Source: Piper betle
Taxonomy: Eukaryota; Streptophyta; Magnoliopsida; Piperales; Piperaceae
Direction of reading: 5' to 3'
Length of the DNA stretch: 64,000 bases
Assembly (NCBI GenBank): GCA_033002965.1
Contig: JAURVB010012305.1
Span: forward strand, 41,666-105,665
Both the position numbers and the translations under genes were made by a program. Under the pieces are notes generated by a model. It was not told the DNA's origin. It saw only the letters and a program-made list of their open reading frames with translations, and searched no databases. This document shows positions 32,990-46,121 of this stretch, piece after piece; within the stretch, counting starts at the first letter, position 1; the number at the start of each line of letters is the position of its first letter.

Positions 32990-35109
32990 GTTGTTTTCCC
33001 ATACCCTAGCGGTCATTTTCATTTTATTTTGAGAGCGAGCATCTTCCTCACCCTAGTCGCCTGTTTCTCATATTTTTCTCCTCTTCCTTACTGGAGCCAA
33101 CTTTCTCCATGTTTGGGCATCCTCCCTATCTCCCTATTCGTAGTTTTCATGCATGCATATTTTGAAATGAATAGATAAATAATAGTTGATAAAAATTGTT
33201 GCGATTTCTAATCCTTTCGGTTTTGTGTTTGGGTTGTTTTTACCACTGTTGGAGGATCGTCGCTGGTTGTAGCGAGGATGGGGATTGTTGTTAATCGTTA
33301 CCTAAATCTTTAATGATAATAAGTTTGATAATCATGAGAATTAAAGTTTTAAATCAACATGAAGAACTAAATTAAATTGTATACGACTGGAAATCCTTGC
33401 ATGGCTGACGAGTTATAAGTTTGGCAAGATGGGCGATCGTAGGCAAGAATTGCAAAGCAGCCGCTCACACCCCGACGGCCCCTCTGGCTGCTGGGATGAT
33501 GGGTGGCATCGCCTTATCCCTTGTTTTCGATGGGTGGTGGAATTGCATCTGTTAGTGGGCGGAATTTCAAGGGTGATGAAGGTGGTTGCGTTCCTCTGAA
33601 ACAGGCGCTGTAATGGAAGCTTCAGAGGGTAGACGCTGGTTGTTCTTCGTCGACAACATCAGGGCTTCCATTACAGTAGCTCTTGCCGCCGGCATAGCCC
33701 ACTACTGATGACCTACTCACCGGAATTCATGGCTGCGAAAGTTCAGACGTGGGAGAATGACCCTATTTCCCTACGTCGTCTAGTGGTGGCCGATCCTTCT
33801 TGTTTAGACGCTGGCCTAAGGTAGCTGAATCTCGAATGGGAGCAAGGAGGAAGAAAGTAGTTATCTTAAGGCTGGGTGCATGACAGATAGACCTCTTTTT
33901 GTGCCAGGATCAAGGTAGGAGAAGAGAAGAGCGTCAGGGAAGAAGAAGATGGCAAACTTGTAACTATTACTTAACTCGACGCGGTTCGAGTTAAAAAATA
34001 ATACTAACTCATAGTAAACCCTAAAAAAATTATTATTCTAATAGTTATAGGGTTACAGTTGCTAAACTAATTAATTATTGTACGAAATCACCATGAGTAA
34101 TAAAAGAATACGGTAATGATAAACTGTTAAAAATTAATCGGTGTATTTTAAGCTATTAATTTAAATCGGATGGTTATAAGTGATTAATGAAATAAAGATT
34201 TTACCTTTACCATATTAAATTTAATACTAGGTAGATAAAGTGATTATTTTAATAACTAGTTAGTAAGGTGGAAAATGGGTTATTAAACTATAAACGTGTA
34301 AAAATCACAAACGTTAAACATAAATGACATAATGAAAATAAATAAAGTTCAAACATTTATTGAGTTAAATAATTAAAAATAATTGTATTAGGAATATATT
34401 TGAATTAGGATAATACAAAGCATTTTAAATAATTTAATCGAATGACTTAATTAATTAAATTTCTATTAATAATGATAATTATTAAAGATTAAAACCATGA
34501 ATTAAATCGTCAAGATCGTGGTTAGGTAATTATCATTTCAAAGATAAATATACTAATAATAGTAATTAAATACTTGAATACTTGTTTATAAGTTAGTAAT
34601 TATTTTATCATTAGTAAAGTGTGAATTATAATTTAAATAATTAATTTAAAATGTAAAGTATGACTTAAATGATTATGTCACATGAATAATTAGTTATCTC
34701 TCTGGACTTGTTGTAAATGTTGAGAATTTAATATTTAATATTGTTGAATGCTGCATGTTTTATGTTGTCGAATTTTAATAATGATATATATTAGTCATTT
34801 AGTTGCATGCATTTCTACTCGAATAAAATTATACTTATGTATAAGTTTATGTTCTCGTTTAGATTAGGATCGTTGGTCACGGTTGCAGGTTCACTTAACG
34901 AACTATCTAGGTTCGTATAATTATTTGAAATATTGTATTTTCCCTTTTTGGCAGCCCTGGTCGGTCTGAGCCCAGATTCGACCACCATGCACCAAGTGCA
35001 ACTGGGGTCAAGGAATTGACTCAGTCCGACACGGGGCCACACCCTTTAAAATTACTATGTGGGAGTCTTGGTCAACTTGAGTTCATATCCGACCACCATG
35101 CGCAACCAA
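32990..35109 (+). mobile_element. G1 LTR, continuation (copy B 3' LTR or a second copy)
   Basis: Repeats the 31080-31443 segment, then runs collinearly with copy C's 5' LTR from about 50900: the CTCTGGCTGCTGG part, the ACTCGACGCGGTTCGAG part, the long AT-rich part, GTATAATT at 34914-34921, and the shared block at about 34955-35045 with a partial second copy. It breaks off at about 35110, before the minisatellite slot and LTR end, at an Athila-like fragment. Confidence 0.75.
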
Positions 35110-36685
35110 GACAACCAAGGAACAAAGTGAGCAAGGAACCAAGTGAGCAACCCAAGGGTGTACTTCCCAGCCAACCATAACAACCAAGGCAAGATGGTCA
35201 ATAACATTGCAAAGCCATAACAACCTGGAGTGGTATTACTTTACAAGAACCAATTCAGCCAAATGAAATTAAGGAAAAAGATGAAAAACCAAACAACAAA
35301 CATGTACCCGCTACATTGGTTAGCTTACTCAGAAGTAAAGGGAAAGAGAAAGATGAGGTACATACATAAGAGGTCGAAAAAGGTACCATTTCCTTCTAAA
35401 CTAAGGAAACAAAGTGATGAAATTACAAATTAAGAAATTTCTTGATATATTTAAGAAATTACAAATTAACATACCTTTCGCTAAAGCAATTGAATAAATG
35501 CCTAGTTATGTAAAATATTTGAAGGATATTCTAGCAAAAAAGAAGAGTAGATGACAATGAAGTTGTGGCCATGCCAGAGGAATGTAATGTTGTCCTCCAA
35601 AGAAAACTACCTCCTGAGATGAAAGACCTAGGCAAATTGGTGATTCCACATTAAATTGGAGGAAATGTTTATTGTAATGCTTTATGTGACTTAGGTTCTA
35701 CCATTAATCTTATGCCTTTTTCTGTTTTCAAAAGGTTAGGGATCCAGGACATTGCTCCTACCAACATCACACTCTAGTTGGTTGACCGACCATTGGTATA
35801 TCCTAAAGGAGTCATTGAAGATGTTTAATAAAGGTTGACAAGTTTATCTTTCCTACAGATTTTGTGGTGCTCGAAATGGAAAGAACGAATGACAATATAC
35901 CACTCATCATCGGGAGAGGATTCTTGGCAACTGGGAGAACACTGATCAACGTAGCTACTGGAAAACATACACTTAGGGTAAACATTTAATATGTCACATA
36001 TAACAACTTTAAATCCATGAATTGCCCGGATGCAACATATGATTGTTCTTGAATTGAACTATTTGATAAAATAATGTACAAAAGGGATCAGTTGAGTGAT
36101 TCATTACATAAGGCCATAAATTCTCCTTGTGAAGAAGATACTGATGTGGAAGAGATGGTTAAAGTATTAGATTCACAACCAATCTTGCCTAGGAGATTCA
36201 GAGTTGTGGTAACTTTAGATCTATCATTCCATAGATTGATGCCATCAGTTGAAGTACTACCTATTTTTTAGCTAAAGCAACTTCCAAAACATCTCAAGTT
36301 TACTTTCATAGGGCCTAATGACACTCTTCCTATTATTATTTCTTCAGAGCTAATTATGTTGCAGGAAGAGAAGCTGATTAGAATACTAAAGGATCACAAG
36401 TCAACTATTGCTTGGACTATAGCAGACATAAAAGGCATCAATCCATCCTTTTGTATGCATAGGGTCAACTTAGTGGATGGATGCAATCCAAATGTTGAGC
36501 ACCAGAAATGACTCAACCCCAACATGAAAGAAGTGGCAAGAAGGAAATTATTAAGTGGTTGGATGCCAGAGTGATATATCCCATTGCTGATAGTACTTGG
36601 GTAAGTCCAATTCAATGTGTACCAAAGAAGGGAGGTATAACTGTGGTAAAGAATGAGAGAGATAAACTGATTTCTACAGGCCGAG
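35110..36685 (+). pseudogene. Athila/Tat-type gag-pol fragment (protease to start of RT)
   Basis: Several frames carry motifs of the plant Athila/Tat branch: KFLDIFKKLQINIPFAEAI, MPSYVKYLKDIL, a protease with CDLGSTINLMPFSVFKRLG and DNIPLIIGRGFLATGRTLI, then TIADIKGINPSFCMHR, LNPNMKEV and WVSPIQCVPKKGGITVVK at the RT start. The usual D-S/L-G-A of the protease reads D-L-G-S. Many stops and shifts are present, and it ends near 36685 before the RT palm. It differs clearly from G1 and seems inserted into, or recombined with, the G1 LTR at about 35110. Confidence 0.8.
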
Positions 36686-37690
36686 TTCCCCTTGCCTCCA
36701 CCTTCTTCTACCTCAGGTCAAGCCTAGCTGAGCCTAAATCCATCTCCCCTTGCTGCCAGGTCTCACCGTCACTATGATCTTTTGTTTGCAGCACGCCACC
36801 TGAGCTGATGGTGACACCGATGTTGAGCGCAGTTCACCATGATCTACGCCATCTTCTATGTGCTGCGACAGCTGCCCTAGCCCACCTCCTTATCTGGTTG
36901 GCTGCCAGTAGTAGGGAAGTGCAGCTGACTGAGTTCCATAGCGAGACGGCAGTCACAGTTGCTTTGGCCAGACTCTGTGTACAACCAAGACATAGTTCGG
37001 ATCCTTGTCACCCAAGTGATCCCTAGCTAGCCTGTTGATCACCGTTAGTTGTCATTATCATCGTCAACAAACAGGTATACACAATTTAGATTTTTGATGC
37101 ATTGCATGTTATTAATCATCAAGAAGCGACGGATAATTGTAATGTGATGATTAAATGGAATAATTGTAGATTAATCATATGTCATGGTCAAGATAATGTG
37201 TTATTGATCGAATATTTATTCACAATAACAAAATATAATGAAAATGAACATAAGTGACTAATGTACATTAGTAATTAGTAATAAACACAATTACACATTT
37301 TGCATATGAATTGGTGCTAGCAGGTTTAAAGAATTAGTTGAGCTTTGAATAGTAAATTAGAAGTCCTAATGTAACACTTACCGAGGAATCGGTGTTACTA
37401 TAAGAAATTAATTAACAATGTGTGATTGTTTATTAACTAATAATGTTGGATTAAAAAGATGCTCGATGTGAGCAGAGATTGAGAATTCAAGAATCAGTTA
37501 GTAGGTATCCAGGAATTATTAGGTTATATAGTAACAATAGTTATTTCATAAATCCACATATTTTGTTGTGTGTCTTCTATTTGGGCAGCTTGTGATTATG
37601 TACGCATTTATTCACCGCATTCATGCATCATATAGCTAGCTTGGGCGTTAGCATTTAATTTGATTGTGTACGTACGGAGTAGGAGCTTGT
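36686..37690. other. Unassigned kilobase
   Basis: The first 350 bp are moderately GC-rich with frames (for example 36808-37026) that match no motif I know. The remainder is AT-rich. A short inverted repeat, GTAACAC...GTGTTAC, lies at about 37374-37400. It could be the rest of an Athila-type LTR or unrelated flank; nothing in the window decides this. Confidence 0.3.
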
Positions 37691-40600
37691 TGTAACGACC
37701 CGCCCGAACCGGACCGGGTGTTACTTAGAAATATAGTTAATGCAAATGTAACACTACAGAACATGAAATTTAAATACAGCAAATAAGTCTCACAACATAT
37801 AATATAAATCATGTTCTCTAAAATATAAAATAACTGTCCCACAATCTCGGACTGTTTCCCATTCCCACATTTATAACGCAAGAGAATAATAAGGAAGTCC
37901 AACTTTATTATCGATTCACCATACCTAGGTTGGTCAAAGAATCACCAACCACACTTCTATTCTTTAGTCCAAAGCTGCTCACCTGCGGAGGCAATTCCGC
38001 ATTAGTGATAAAACCACTAAGCCACATAATTAAATGAAACAAGTCAATATAATCCCTATTATCATTTCACTTTAATTATTATTATTATTATTATTATTAT
38101 TTCACAAGTAAAGAGTAATTATCCCCCAATTCATTATGGGATTAGAAAATTGTCTCCCAGCTCATTCTGAGATTAGGTGGTCCCCCAATTCATTTTGAGG
38201 TTAGTCATGGTCTCCGAGTTCATTCTGAGATTAGAAAATTGTCTCCTAGCTCATTCTGAGATTAGGTGGTCCCCAAATTCATTTTGAGGTTAGTCATGGT
38301 CTCCCAATTCAATCTGAGATTAAAAATTGTCTCCTAGCTCATTCTGAGGTTAGAAAATATCTCCCAACTCATTCTGAGATTAGGTGGTATCCCAATTCAT
38401 TTTGAGATTCGTCATGGTCCCCCAATTCATTTTGAGGTTAAAAATTGCCTCCCAACTCATTCTGAGATTAGGTGCTCCCCCAATTCATTTTGAGGTTAGT
38501 CATGGTCTCCCAGTTCAATCTGAGATTAAAAATTGTCTCCCAGCTCATTCTGAGATTAGAAAACGTCTCCCAACTCATTCTGGGATTAGGTGGTCTCCCA
38601 ATTCATTTTGAGATTAGTCATGGTCCCCCAATTCATTTTGAGGTTAAAAATTGTCTCCTAGCTCATTCTGAGATTAGGTGATCCCCCAATTCATTTTGAG
38701 GTTAGTCATGGTCTCTCAGTTCAATCTGAGATTCAAAATTATCTCCCAGCTCATTCTGAGATTGACGTCCAGCTCTCACGAATTCATTTTGAGATTAGTC
38801 ATGATCCCCCAATCATTTTGAGGATAAAAATCGTCTCCCAGCTCATTCTGAGATTAGGTGGTCCCCCAATTCATGTTGAGGTTAGTCATGGTCTCCTAGT
38901 TCAATCTGAGATAAAAAATTATCTCCCAACTCATTCTGACATTAGAAAACGTCTCTTAGCTCATTCTGAGATTAGGTGGTCTCCCAATTCATTTTGAGAT
39001 TAGTCATGGTCCCCCAATTCATTTTGAGGTTAAAAATCGTCTCCCAGCTCATTCTGAGATTAGTGCCGACAAAGGCTACTAATTTAGGAAAATACAACAT
39101 TTCATATAGTTATATCAGTTTGGAAAAAATATAACATTTCAAATAATTATACAGACAATACAACATTCCAATTAATTATATAGACAGTATAACATTTAAA
39201 ATAATTATACGAACACACATATTAATTTTAAAGGTGCAGCCTCATGTCAGGCTGAGTCAATTCCTTGACCCTGATTGCGTTACAACTCATGGTGGTCGAA
39301 TCTGGGCTCAGGCCGACCGGGGCTGCCAACAAGGGAAAGTACAACATTTAAAGTGATTATACGGACAATACAACATTCCAATTAATTATACAGACAATAT
39401 AACATTTCAAATAATTATATGAACACACATATTAATTTTAAAGGTGCGGCCTCGTATCAGACTGAGTCAATTCCTTGACCCCGATTGCGTTACAGTGCAT
39501 GGTCGTCGATTTTGGGCTCAGGCCGACCAAGGCTGTCAATAAGGGAAAGTACAACATTTCAAATGATTATACGGACCTCGATATTTCGAACTCGTAGCTG
39601 CGACCAATGATCCTAATCTGAACGAGAATATAAAATTATACATAAGTATAATTTTATTCGAGTAGGAATGCATGCAACTAAATATCTAATATATATATCA
39701 TTTCCAAAAATATTAAATATTAAATTATCAATAAATCTAGTGAGATAATTAATTATTTCTGTGACATAATCATTTAAGTCGTACTTCACATTTTAAATTA
39801 ATTATCTAAATCATAATTAATAGTTAACAATTGATTAAATAATTATTACAAATAAACAAGTATTTAATTTTCCTTTGCGGTGATAATTACTTAACCCCGA
39901 TCTTGATGATTTAGTTGACGGTTATAATTTGTAATCGCTACTATTATTTACAACAATTTAATTAATTAAGTTGATCAATTAAATTATTTAAAATAATTTG
40001 TATTATTTTAATTCATAAATATTATTAATACAATTATTTTAAATTATTCAACTCTATAAAGTTTCGACCTTTATTTATTTTCATTATGCTATTTAGGTTC
40101 GACACGAGTGATTGCTACCCGACTATAGTTTAATAACCCATTTTCTACATTACTGACTCGTTATTAAAATAATCACTTTATTTACCTAATATTAAATTAA
40201 TATGGTAAAGGTAAAATCTTTATTTTATTAATTACTTATAACCCTCCGATTTAATTTAATCGCTTGAGTTACGCCGATTAATTACTGACCATTTATCATT
40301 ACCGTGTTTTTATTACTCGTCCCGATTTCATAAAATAATTAGTTAGTTTAGTAACTTTACCCATAACCCATTAAAATAATTATTTTTAAAGATTTATTAC
40401 GAGTTCGAATTATTTTTAACTCGAGTCGGTATCGAGTCGGGTGTTACTTAAGAGTTGGTATTATTATTTAACTCGAGTTGTGTCGACTCAAGCATTATTA
40501 ACAAGTTTGCCACCCAAGGTGATTTTCTTCTTCTTCTTCTTCCCCGGTGCCATCCCCTGTTCCCGACAACAGCTGCCCTCCAGCCGCCGCCGGCAATTGT

Positions 40601-41480
40601 CTCCGGCAGTTGTCAATAGTCACCACCCAGACTTGCCATGCCATTGCGGTGTCGCCCCGACCAACTCCGGCCGCCTTCCAGCCGCGGCGATGCCAGCATC
40701 GCTTGCCTAGCGGCGCGTCTCATGTCGGCAATTCTACCATCGGCGAGCATTGCCACCTCAATTGGGTGGTCGCCTCGACACCCTTGACCACCTATCTACC
40801 TTCCCCAGCCATATTGGAACTCGTCGCCACCCAGGATGGCCGGATTTCTTCCCCCATCGCCGTCGCCTCTGTTTTCGCCACCATCCATTGTTTTTGGCCA
40901 TTTACCACCCCAGGCCGACATCTACACTCGTGAGATTGACCCTACACTGATCGACGAAGAGAGTAGGATCATATTCCGACCTTGGAAAGACCGTCGCCAC
41001 CGTTCCTGTCGCAACCTCGCCGGTGCTTACCCATCTCGCCAAAACAGGGGACTTGTCGGCCAAATTAAACTTTATTTTCTGTTTAGTTTTTTCTTGTTGA
41101 TTTTAAACTTTAATCCTCACGATTATACAGCTTATTATCAACTTAAAATATGTATGCAAGAAAATTAAGAAGAGGGAGATAGAAAGAATACCTAAGCAAG
41201 AAAGAAGACACGCCGGTAAGGAAGAGGAGAAGAGAATGCAAATGAAGGCTAGGGTGGAGGACGTCCTTAATAAAATGAAATGACGGCCAGGGTTTGTGGA
41301 AACACACCAACACTCGTATTTTTATTCCTTTAACTGGGTAACTGGGTAAAGAATAAAATATTTAACCGGGTAGACTTAACCGGGTAGAGAATATAATATA
41401 ATTAATATTAATTCTCTAACGTTCGATCCATCCCTTGCCCGAGTCGAATATATTAAAATTTTTTTCCCACGGTCTTTACA
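37691..41480 (-). mobile_element. G1 copy D: 3' LTR, 3790 bp, the longest
   Basis: Minus-strand ends are TGTAAAGACCGTGG at 41480 and GGTCGTTACA at 37691. Order on minus: CGGGTTAA-rich U3, (GAA)n run, GC-rich segment (40540-41060), AT-rich segment, GTATAATC at 39572-39565, two copies of the shared block (about 39535-39440 and 39325-39235), minisatellite C, then CTAAT with CGCAG|GT ending at 37983. GC-rich plus-strand frames (40441-41168) are LTR, not genes. Confidence 0.88.
38118..39062. repeat. Minisatellite C in the G1 LTR slot
   Basis: About 30 head-to-tail units of 28-31 bp with core CCCARYTCATTYTGAGRTTA. Alternating unit types (AGCTCATTCTGAGATTAG, AATTCATTTTGAGGTTAG, AGTTCAATCTGAGATTA) give a higher-order period of roughly 120 bp. 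It is unrelated in sequence to minisatellites A and B, which sit at the same place in other G1 LTRs. Open frames on plus (38384-38681) only reflect the lack of stops in the unit. Confidence 0.92.
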
Positions 41481-41949
41481 ATTTCCCCAACTTGGAAATA
41501 TTTTGTCCCCGAAATATCATAACAAGCAAGAGAATTAATTATGATTAACTTTATTTATTTCTTCGGGATCAGTTCATGCCACTACAATTATAAAACTCCT
41601 ATGCCACAAACAGGCTTGGGTATTTCCTTGTCATTTCTTATTCAGTCTCCCATGTAGCTTCTTCTGACCCCTGATTTTTCCACAATACTTTTACTAAAGG
41701 AATTTCCTTTTTCCCGAGTGTCTTTATTTCTCTTGCCAAGATGCGGATCGGCTTTTCCTCATAGGTTAAATTTGATTGTAGCTCTAAATCTTTAAAATTT
41801 GTGATGATATGATCCTCATCCCGTACATACTTCTTTAGCATTGACACATGGAAAACATTGTGTACTCCAGCTAGGCTTGGTGGCAATGGTAATCTATATG
41901 CACAATTCCCAACTTGATCCAGGATTGGAAACGGTCCTATGAATCTTGG
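41481..41949 (-). pseudogene. G1 copy D: integrase C-terminus, chromodomain, 3' UTR and PPT
   Basis: On minus the fragment starts in the GPF-type module of integrase (about 41949), reaches [16 protein letters not shown], and reads a largely intact chromodomain, [29 protein letters not shown] and EEATWETE, in one frame (41886-41638). A stop follows where sisters have Gln; the ancestral end is at 41601-41599. The 3' UTR carries CGGGGACAAAATATTTCC and a purine tract before the LTR. The chromodomain would steer integration toward modified histone tails in heterochromatin. Upstream pol is cut off by a TRIM at 41950. Confidence 0.87.
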
Positions 41950-42384
41950 TAATGGGCCTAAGTCATTTCTTTAAAATGGTTAACCCAAGTTAAAGATCTA
42001 TAGTCCATTCCCACTTATAAGCAGGATCTTCTCCCAGTAGGTATTAGATGTGGGACTAAGTTGAGGGATCTCACAATCCACCCACCCTAGGAAATTTCCT
42101 CCCCGAAATGCCTATACTTGGCTAGTTGCTAGCCCCAACCCACGACGTTTCTGGCCCGTGATTGGCAGCCTAGCCAACGTCCCTAGTCTAGCCTAGCATC
42201 CAACACGGAACCAGGTTGCTCTGATACCACCTGTAACAACCCGACCCAAAATGCAACGTAATGGGCCTAAGTCATTTCTTTAAACATGGTGAACCAAGTT
42301 TTAGATCTATAGTCCATTCCCACTAATAAACAGGATCTTCTCCCAATAGGTATTAGATGTGGGACTAAGTTGAAGGATCTCACA
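41950..42384 (-). mobile_element. T1 TRIM with two LTRs and a 1-copy interior
   Basis: A 3'-truncated LTR (41950-42075), a 156-bp interior (42076-42231) with primer site GCTCTGATACCA on plus at about 42219-42230, and a 153-bp LTR (42232-42384). No matching target duplication can be seen because the left LTR lost its end at the junction with G1 pol. Confidence 0.88.
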
Positions 42385-43820
42385 CTTGTTGTCTGGGCAT
42401 GTGGCCTCGCTTGGAGCTTATACCAGGTTCGTTTAGGACTTGCCCCTATTTATCGCTTATTCAATCATGATTTATTTATAGATTGCAAGAAAGATTTAGA
42501 TGGGTTTTATTAGAACCCTCTTAACTTGGACCATTTAATCAAATCATTTTCTAGATTAATAACCCTCGTGGATGAGATTTCTAGAGTCTGTTTTCAAGCT
42601 GCCTTCAGGCTTATTATATAAATTCCTTCCCAAATGTATGACATGAGATGAGAGATTGTGAAATCGACTCACACGTACTATGAGCTGGTGCACATGATAG
42701 TCACAATGGGATCTAGATTAGTGAGCGGATTATCCATTACCGAGGGATCTTGACAACTTAGCATTTTGAGTTTCCTTACATCCATATAAATGTGGAGGTT
42801 TACGGGTACTATTTAGTTTAGTGCACATCTAGACATGTGGTTAAAAGGGTACTAATGGCTATTGCTTAAGAGTATTCAGCTTTCGTACTTAAGGCGAAGA
42901 GATATATGGAAGGATGGAGAGAGCTTAAGATATACTGGTTGTTCCAAGGGATAGAAAAAGAAAATAAGAAAATGTTGAAAGAAACATGAGCAAACATATC
43001 AGTTCAAGATGTTGTTGGGGCCACGGCCCGGTGGCTTCTTAGTAGATGCCCTTATGAGAGTTTAGTCAAAGTTATATATGGTTTTCTTCAAATTGAGAGT
43101 CGGTACTCATTTGCCAGTTTGTTATAATTATTTCTAGACCAATAACACTTTTCAGTGATGGCTTTTATTATATATGTAGTTGTGGACGAAGGAGCAGTGA
43201 CTGCTATGTGCATGCACAAACCTGATGTGATATGTGTTTGGATTGTTGAGTTTTTGTTTATGACATAGCATGTTGTAATGTGTGTTTCATGTTAAACTGA
43301 CAGTAATGGTTGTGAAATTAATATAATGATATGACAAATACAACATATGTAATGAATAGATGGGTCAAGGTCTAGTTTATGATGATAATTGTGATAAGAT
43401 AATAGATGCTATAGATAAAACAAATAGATGGGTCAAGACCCAATTTATATATAATGTTTTGTTGATATAACTTTAGTATGTTATGAAATGAAGAATTATC
43501 TATCTTGTAATGTATATATATATATATTGTTGTTTTGACAGGTTGACCCCTTATTGCATTTTTAGGCGTAATTTTGTTCGTTTTATTTTAGAAATTTTAT
43601 CGATCTTATCGAGATTGGTTTTTAGTGTGCATTGTTTGCCATGACATTCACGTTGAATCATGTTAGGTACTGGGCATTTCATTCATGCATGACAAAATTT
43701 ATCTTCCATCTTAAGATGCCAAGAGTAGATCCAAGTTAGGTTCTGGTTAGCCAACTTAAACAAGTGACCCATAACATTCCGGCTCAACTCACGAGTGAGT
43801 CAAATTTGGGGTGGTGCATG
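42385..43820 (+). mobile_element. G3 LTR fragment, plus orientation, 3' part
   Basis: Collinear, as reverse complement and with divergence, with 9590-8200 of the G3 5' LTR: TATAAATTCCTTCCC, TGTGGAGGTTTACGGGTAC, AGAAAATGTTGAAAG and the CCAATAACACTTTTCAG segment. It probably ends near 43820 (TTTGGGGTGGTGCA), where an LTR end would fall. No gene. Confidence 0.6.
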
Positions 43821-46121
43821 CATGATCATGGTGGAGTGTGTGAGAGAGCTAGACATGTATTATGTAACCCTTCTATTGTATTGAATTATTTATTTAGATG
43901 ACATAGGGGTAGAGTTAATATATATGAATATGGGTAGATGTCTTGGGGGAAAGTGCTCGTGTGTAGGAGGGGAAATGAGTGATCAGTTTTGTGATCTCAT
44001 GAGCTTGAGGTTATAATGATTAATTAATGAGAATGACTAACTCATATTAAGATTGCTAATCACTAGTTTGTCATAAGTTGCATGATATGAGCATAATTGT
44101 CATAGCATTTTATCATGGCATCTTGCATTGTTTATTAGACTAACCACTCGAATAGGTTTTGAGTAATGAAGATGCATGGACTACAAGGGATGAGCTTGAA
44201 GACTTGAAGAGTTAAAGATCAACAGGGCAAGCTCAAAGGAATGCTTTTTTAGGATTAACACCTATTACTTAGAGAGTTCACAACATGGGACCTGCCTTCA
44301 ACAAAAGCTGCGGAGGTGAGACAACTTTGCAAGCTCTCTAAGCGCAACTATTAGAGTCCATTCATCATCAAAGGAATAAAGTTTATGAAGACTCCATGTG
44401 AGAAAAAAGCCCAAGCAGCCTAATCAACCCTTGAAGATTGAAGAATGGAGTGAAGTATTGAAGGTGAGAATGCTTCAGTTGGAGTTTGGCCTTCGATCAT
44501 GCGTAGTTTTATGTTTGGTTGACCTTCGATTTTACGTTCGGCAGTCGAAGGTATTCAACTTGGTGAGAAGCAAAGTCCCACAGTTACCCTTTAGTCAAGG
44601 GTCAACAACCGAAGTCTAGAGCTGTGATGAAGAAGAGTTGAAGCACTTGAGTTCCACTCGGAGTTCGGTTGCATGCTCAAAGGGACTTCAGCGGAGACAT
44701 TGGAAACCTATCGAGGAGTTCGAGAATGGATAATGGATCAGTGAAGTTTTGGACGATGTTCGATCACGTGATCGATTGTGCGTTTGGCAGCTGAAATAGA
44801 TGAGGTTGATGTGGCTACGTTTTAAGTGATTGTTCAATTGACGATTGGTCTCAACAGCCAAAGGATTTGGACAATTGGAAAAAACTAGTAGTTAGAAGAA
44901 CCCAAAAGGAGAGAAATTAGTCGCAACAACTCTATTTTGAGGTGAGGCTTGGAGAGCCTATAAATAGAGCCTTGGAGAGTAGGTTTAGACAACCCACTTA
45001 GATGGATTGAACTTTTGACTCTCTTGGTTAGAATTAAGAAGCTCAAGTTTGTGTGAGGATTGGTGTAATCTTTAATTTGTATTCCTAGGTGGTTCATGTA
45101 TAAACCAAAGAGAGATCATTGTATGTGAGGGATTGCTCAAGTTGTTGAGCTTGTTTGTAAACTATCAAGGTGTTGAGAGTGTGTGCAAGATCCTAGTCTT
45201 CGAAGAAGAGGTGCTAGGAAGATGACACTCCATTGGCTCAAGGTGTAAGTTTGTGAAGGGAGTGAGTTTCAACATTGTTTCTCCAAGGGTTCGGATGCAA
45301 AACTCTTTGGCACTTGCGGGGGGGACTTGAGAGGAAAGCTTGTAGCTCAAAAAGGCCTCGGCACTTGGTGTTGGAGAAAGAAAGCTTGTTAATGGCTCCA
45401 AGGGTGTTGGAGTGCAATAATCGTAGGCACGTGTGCAGTGCTTGAAGATGGGTTTGTGAGTGCAAGACTCCTTGGCACTCGGTTCTTACAAAGGAGGTCT
45501 TGTTGTAACTTATAAGTTGTATAAGGTGGTTGCCATAGTGAAGATACGAAAACCTACCCAACCAAAGGACTTTGTGAGCTAGAAGAGAGGATGCACGAAG
45601 TTGGGATCTTCTTCAAAAAATATTTGTGTCCTCTCTCTCATTTCCTCTTTGTGTGCTTATACTTATTTGTTTTCACACTTGCTTTCACACTTATTTAACT
45701 TCCTTGAGCTTGACTGTGTTACGGTTAGAAGTTGAGTATCCACAAGTTCTAAGATATCTCACTACTTGTATGGTTTAATTTGCTCACTAGCACTATTTGG
45801 AGTTGAACTTATTGTATCTCACGCACAACTTAATTAATTGTGTTTATGTTATTGATAAAGTGTCTTGCTCAACTACTTGATCATCATTTGTGATTATCTT
45901 GTTTATCTGTTCATTAGTGGTTATCCTTGTACTTAATTTATTAAAATCGTTTCCACTATCTTAGTTCATTCTTGCGATCCTTATAAGACCGTAAAGATTT
46001 TGGGGATGTAACTATCTTGATTGAGTGTTTCTAATTAGCTCTCACCCTCATTTGGTGTTTTCCCTTCACAAGAAAAGATAGGGATCAAGATCCAAAGGGT
46101 AAAATCATTTTGTAGGCTACT
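43821..46121 (+). other. Unassigned, possibly copia-like LTR and leader
   Basis: No frame is worth calling a gene. From about 45170 to 45530 there are imperfect direct repeats built on CTCCTTGGCACTYG and GTTTGTGA. It runs into a Gag-like frame at 46122, so by position it may be the LTR and leader of an old Ty1/copia-type element. I could not find an unambiguous TG...CA pair or primer site. Confidence 0.35.

Noticed and set aside
38118..39062. Tandem array considered as CRISPR or centromeric satellite
   Set aside because: Units are contiguous without unique spacers, the context is a plant LTR, and it is bounded by homologous LTR blocks.
40441..41168. Overlapping GC-rich frames of 66-128 codons resembling plant proline/serine-rich proteins
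   Set aside because: They lie wholly inside the copy D LTR, overlap in three frames and show no conserved domain.
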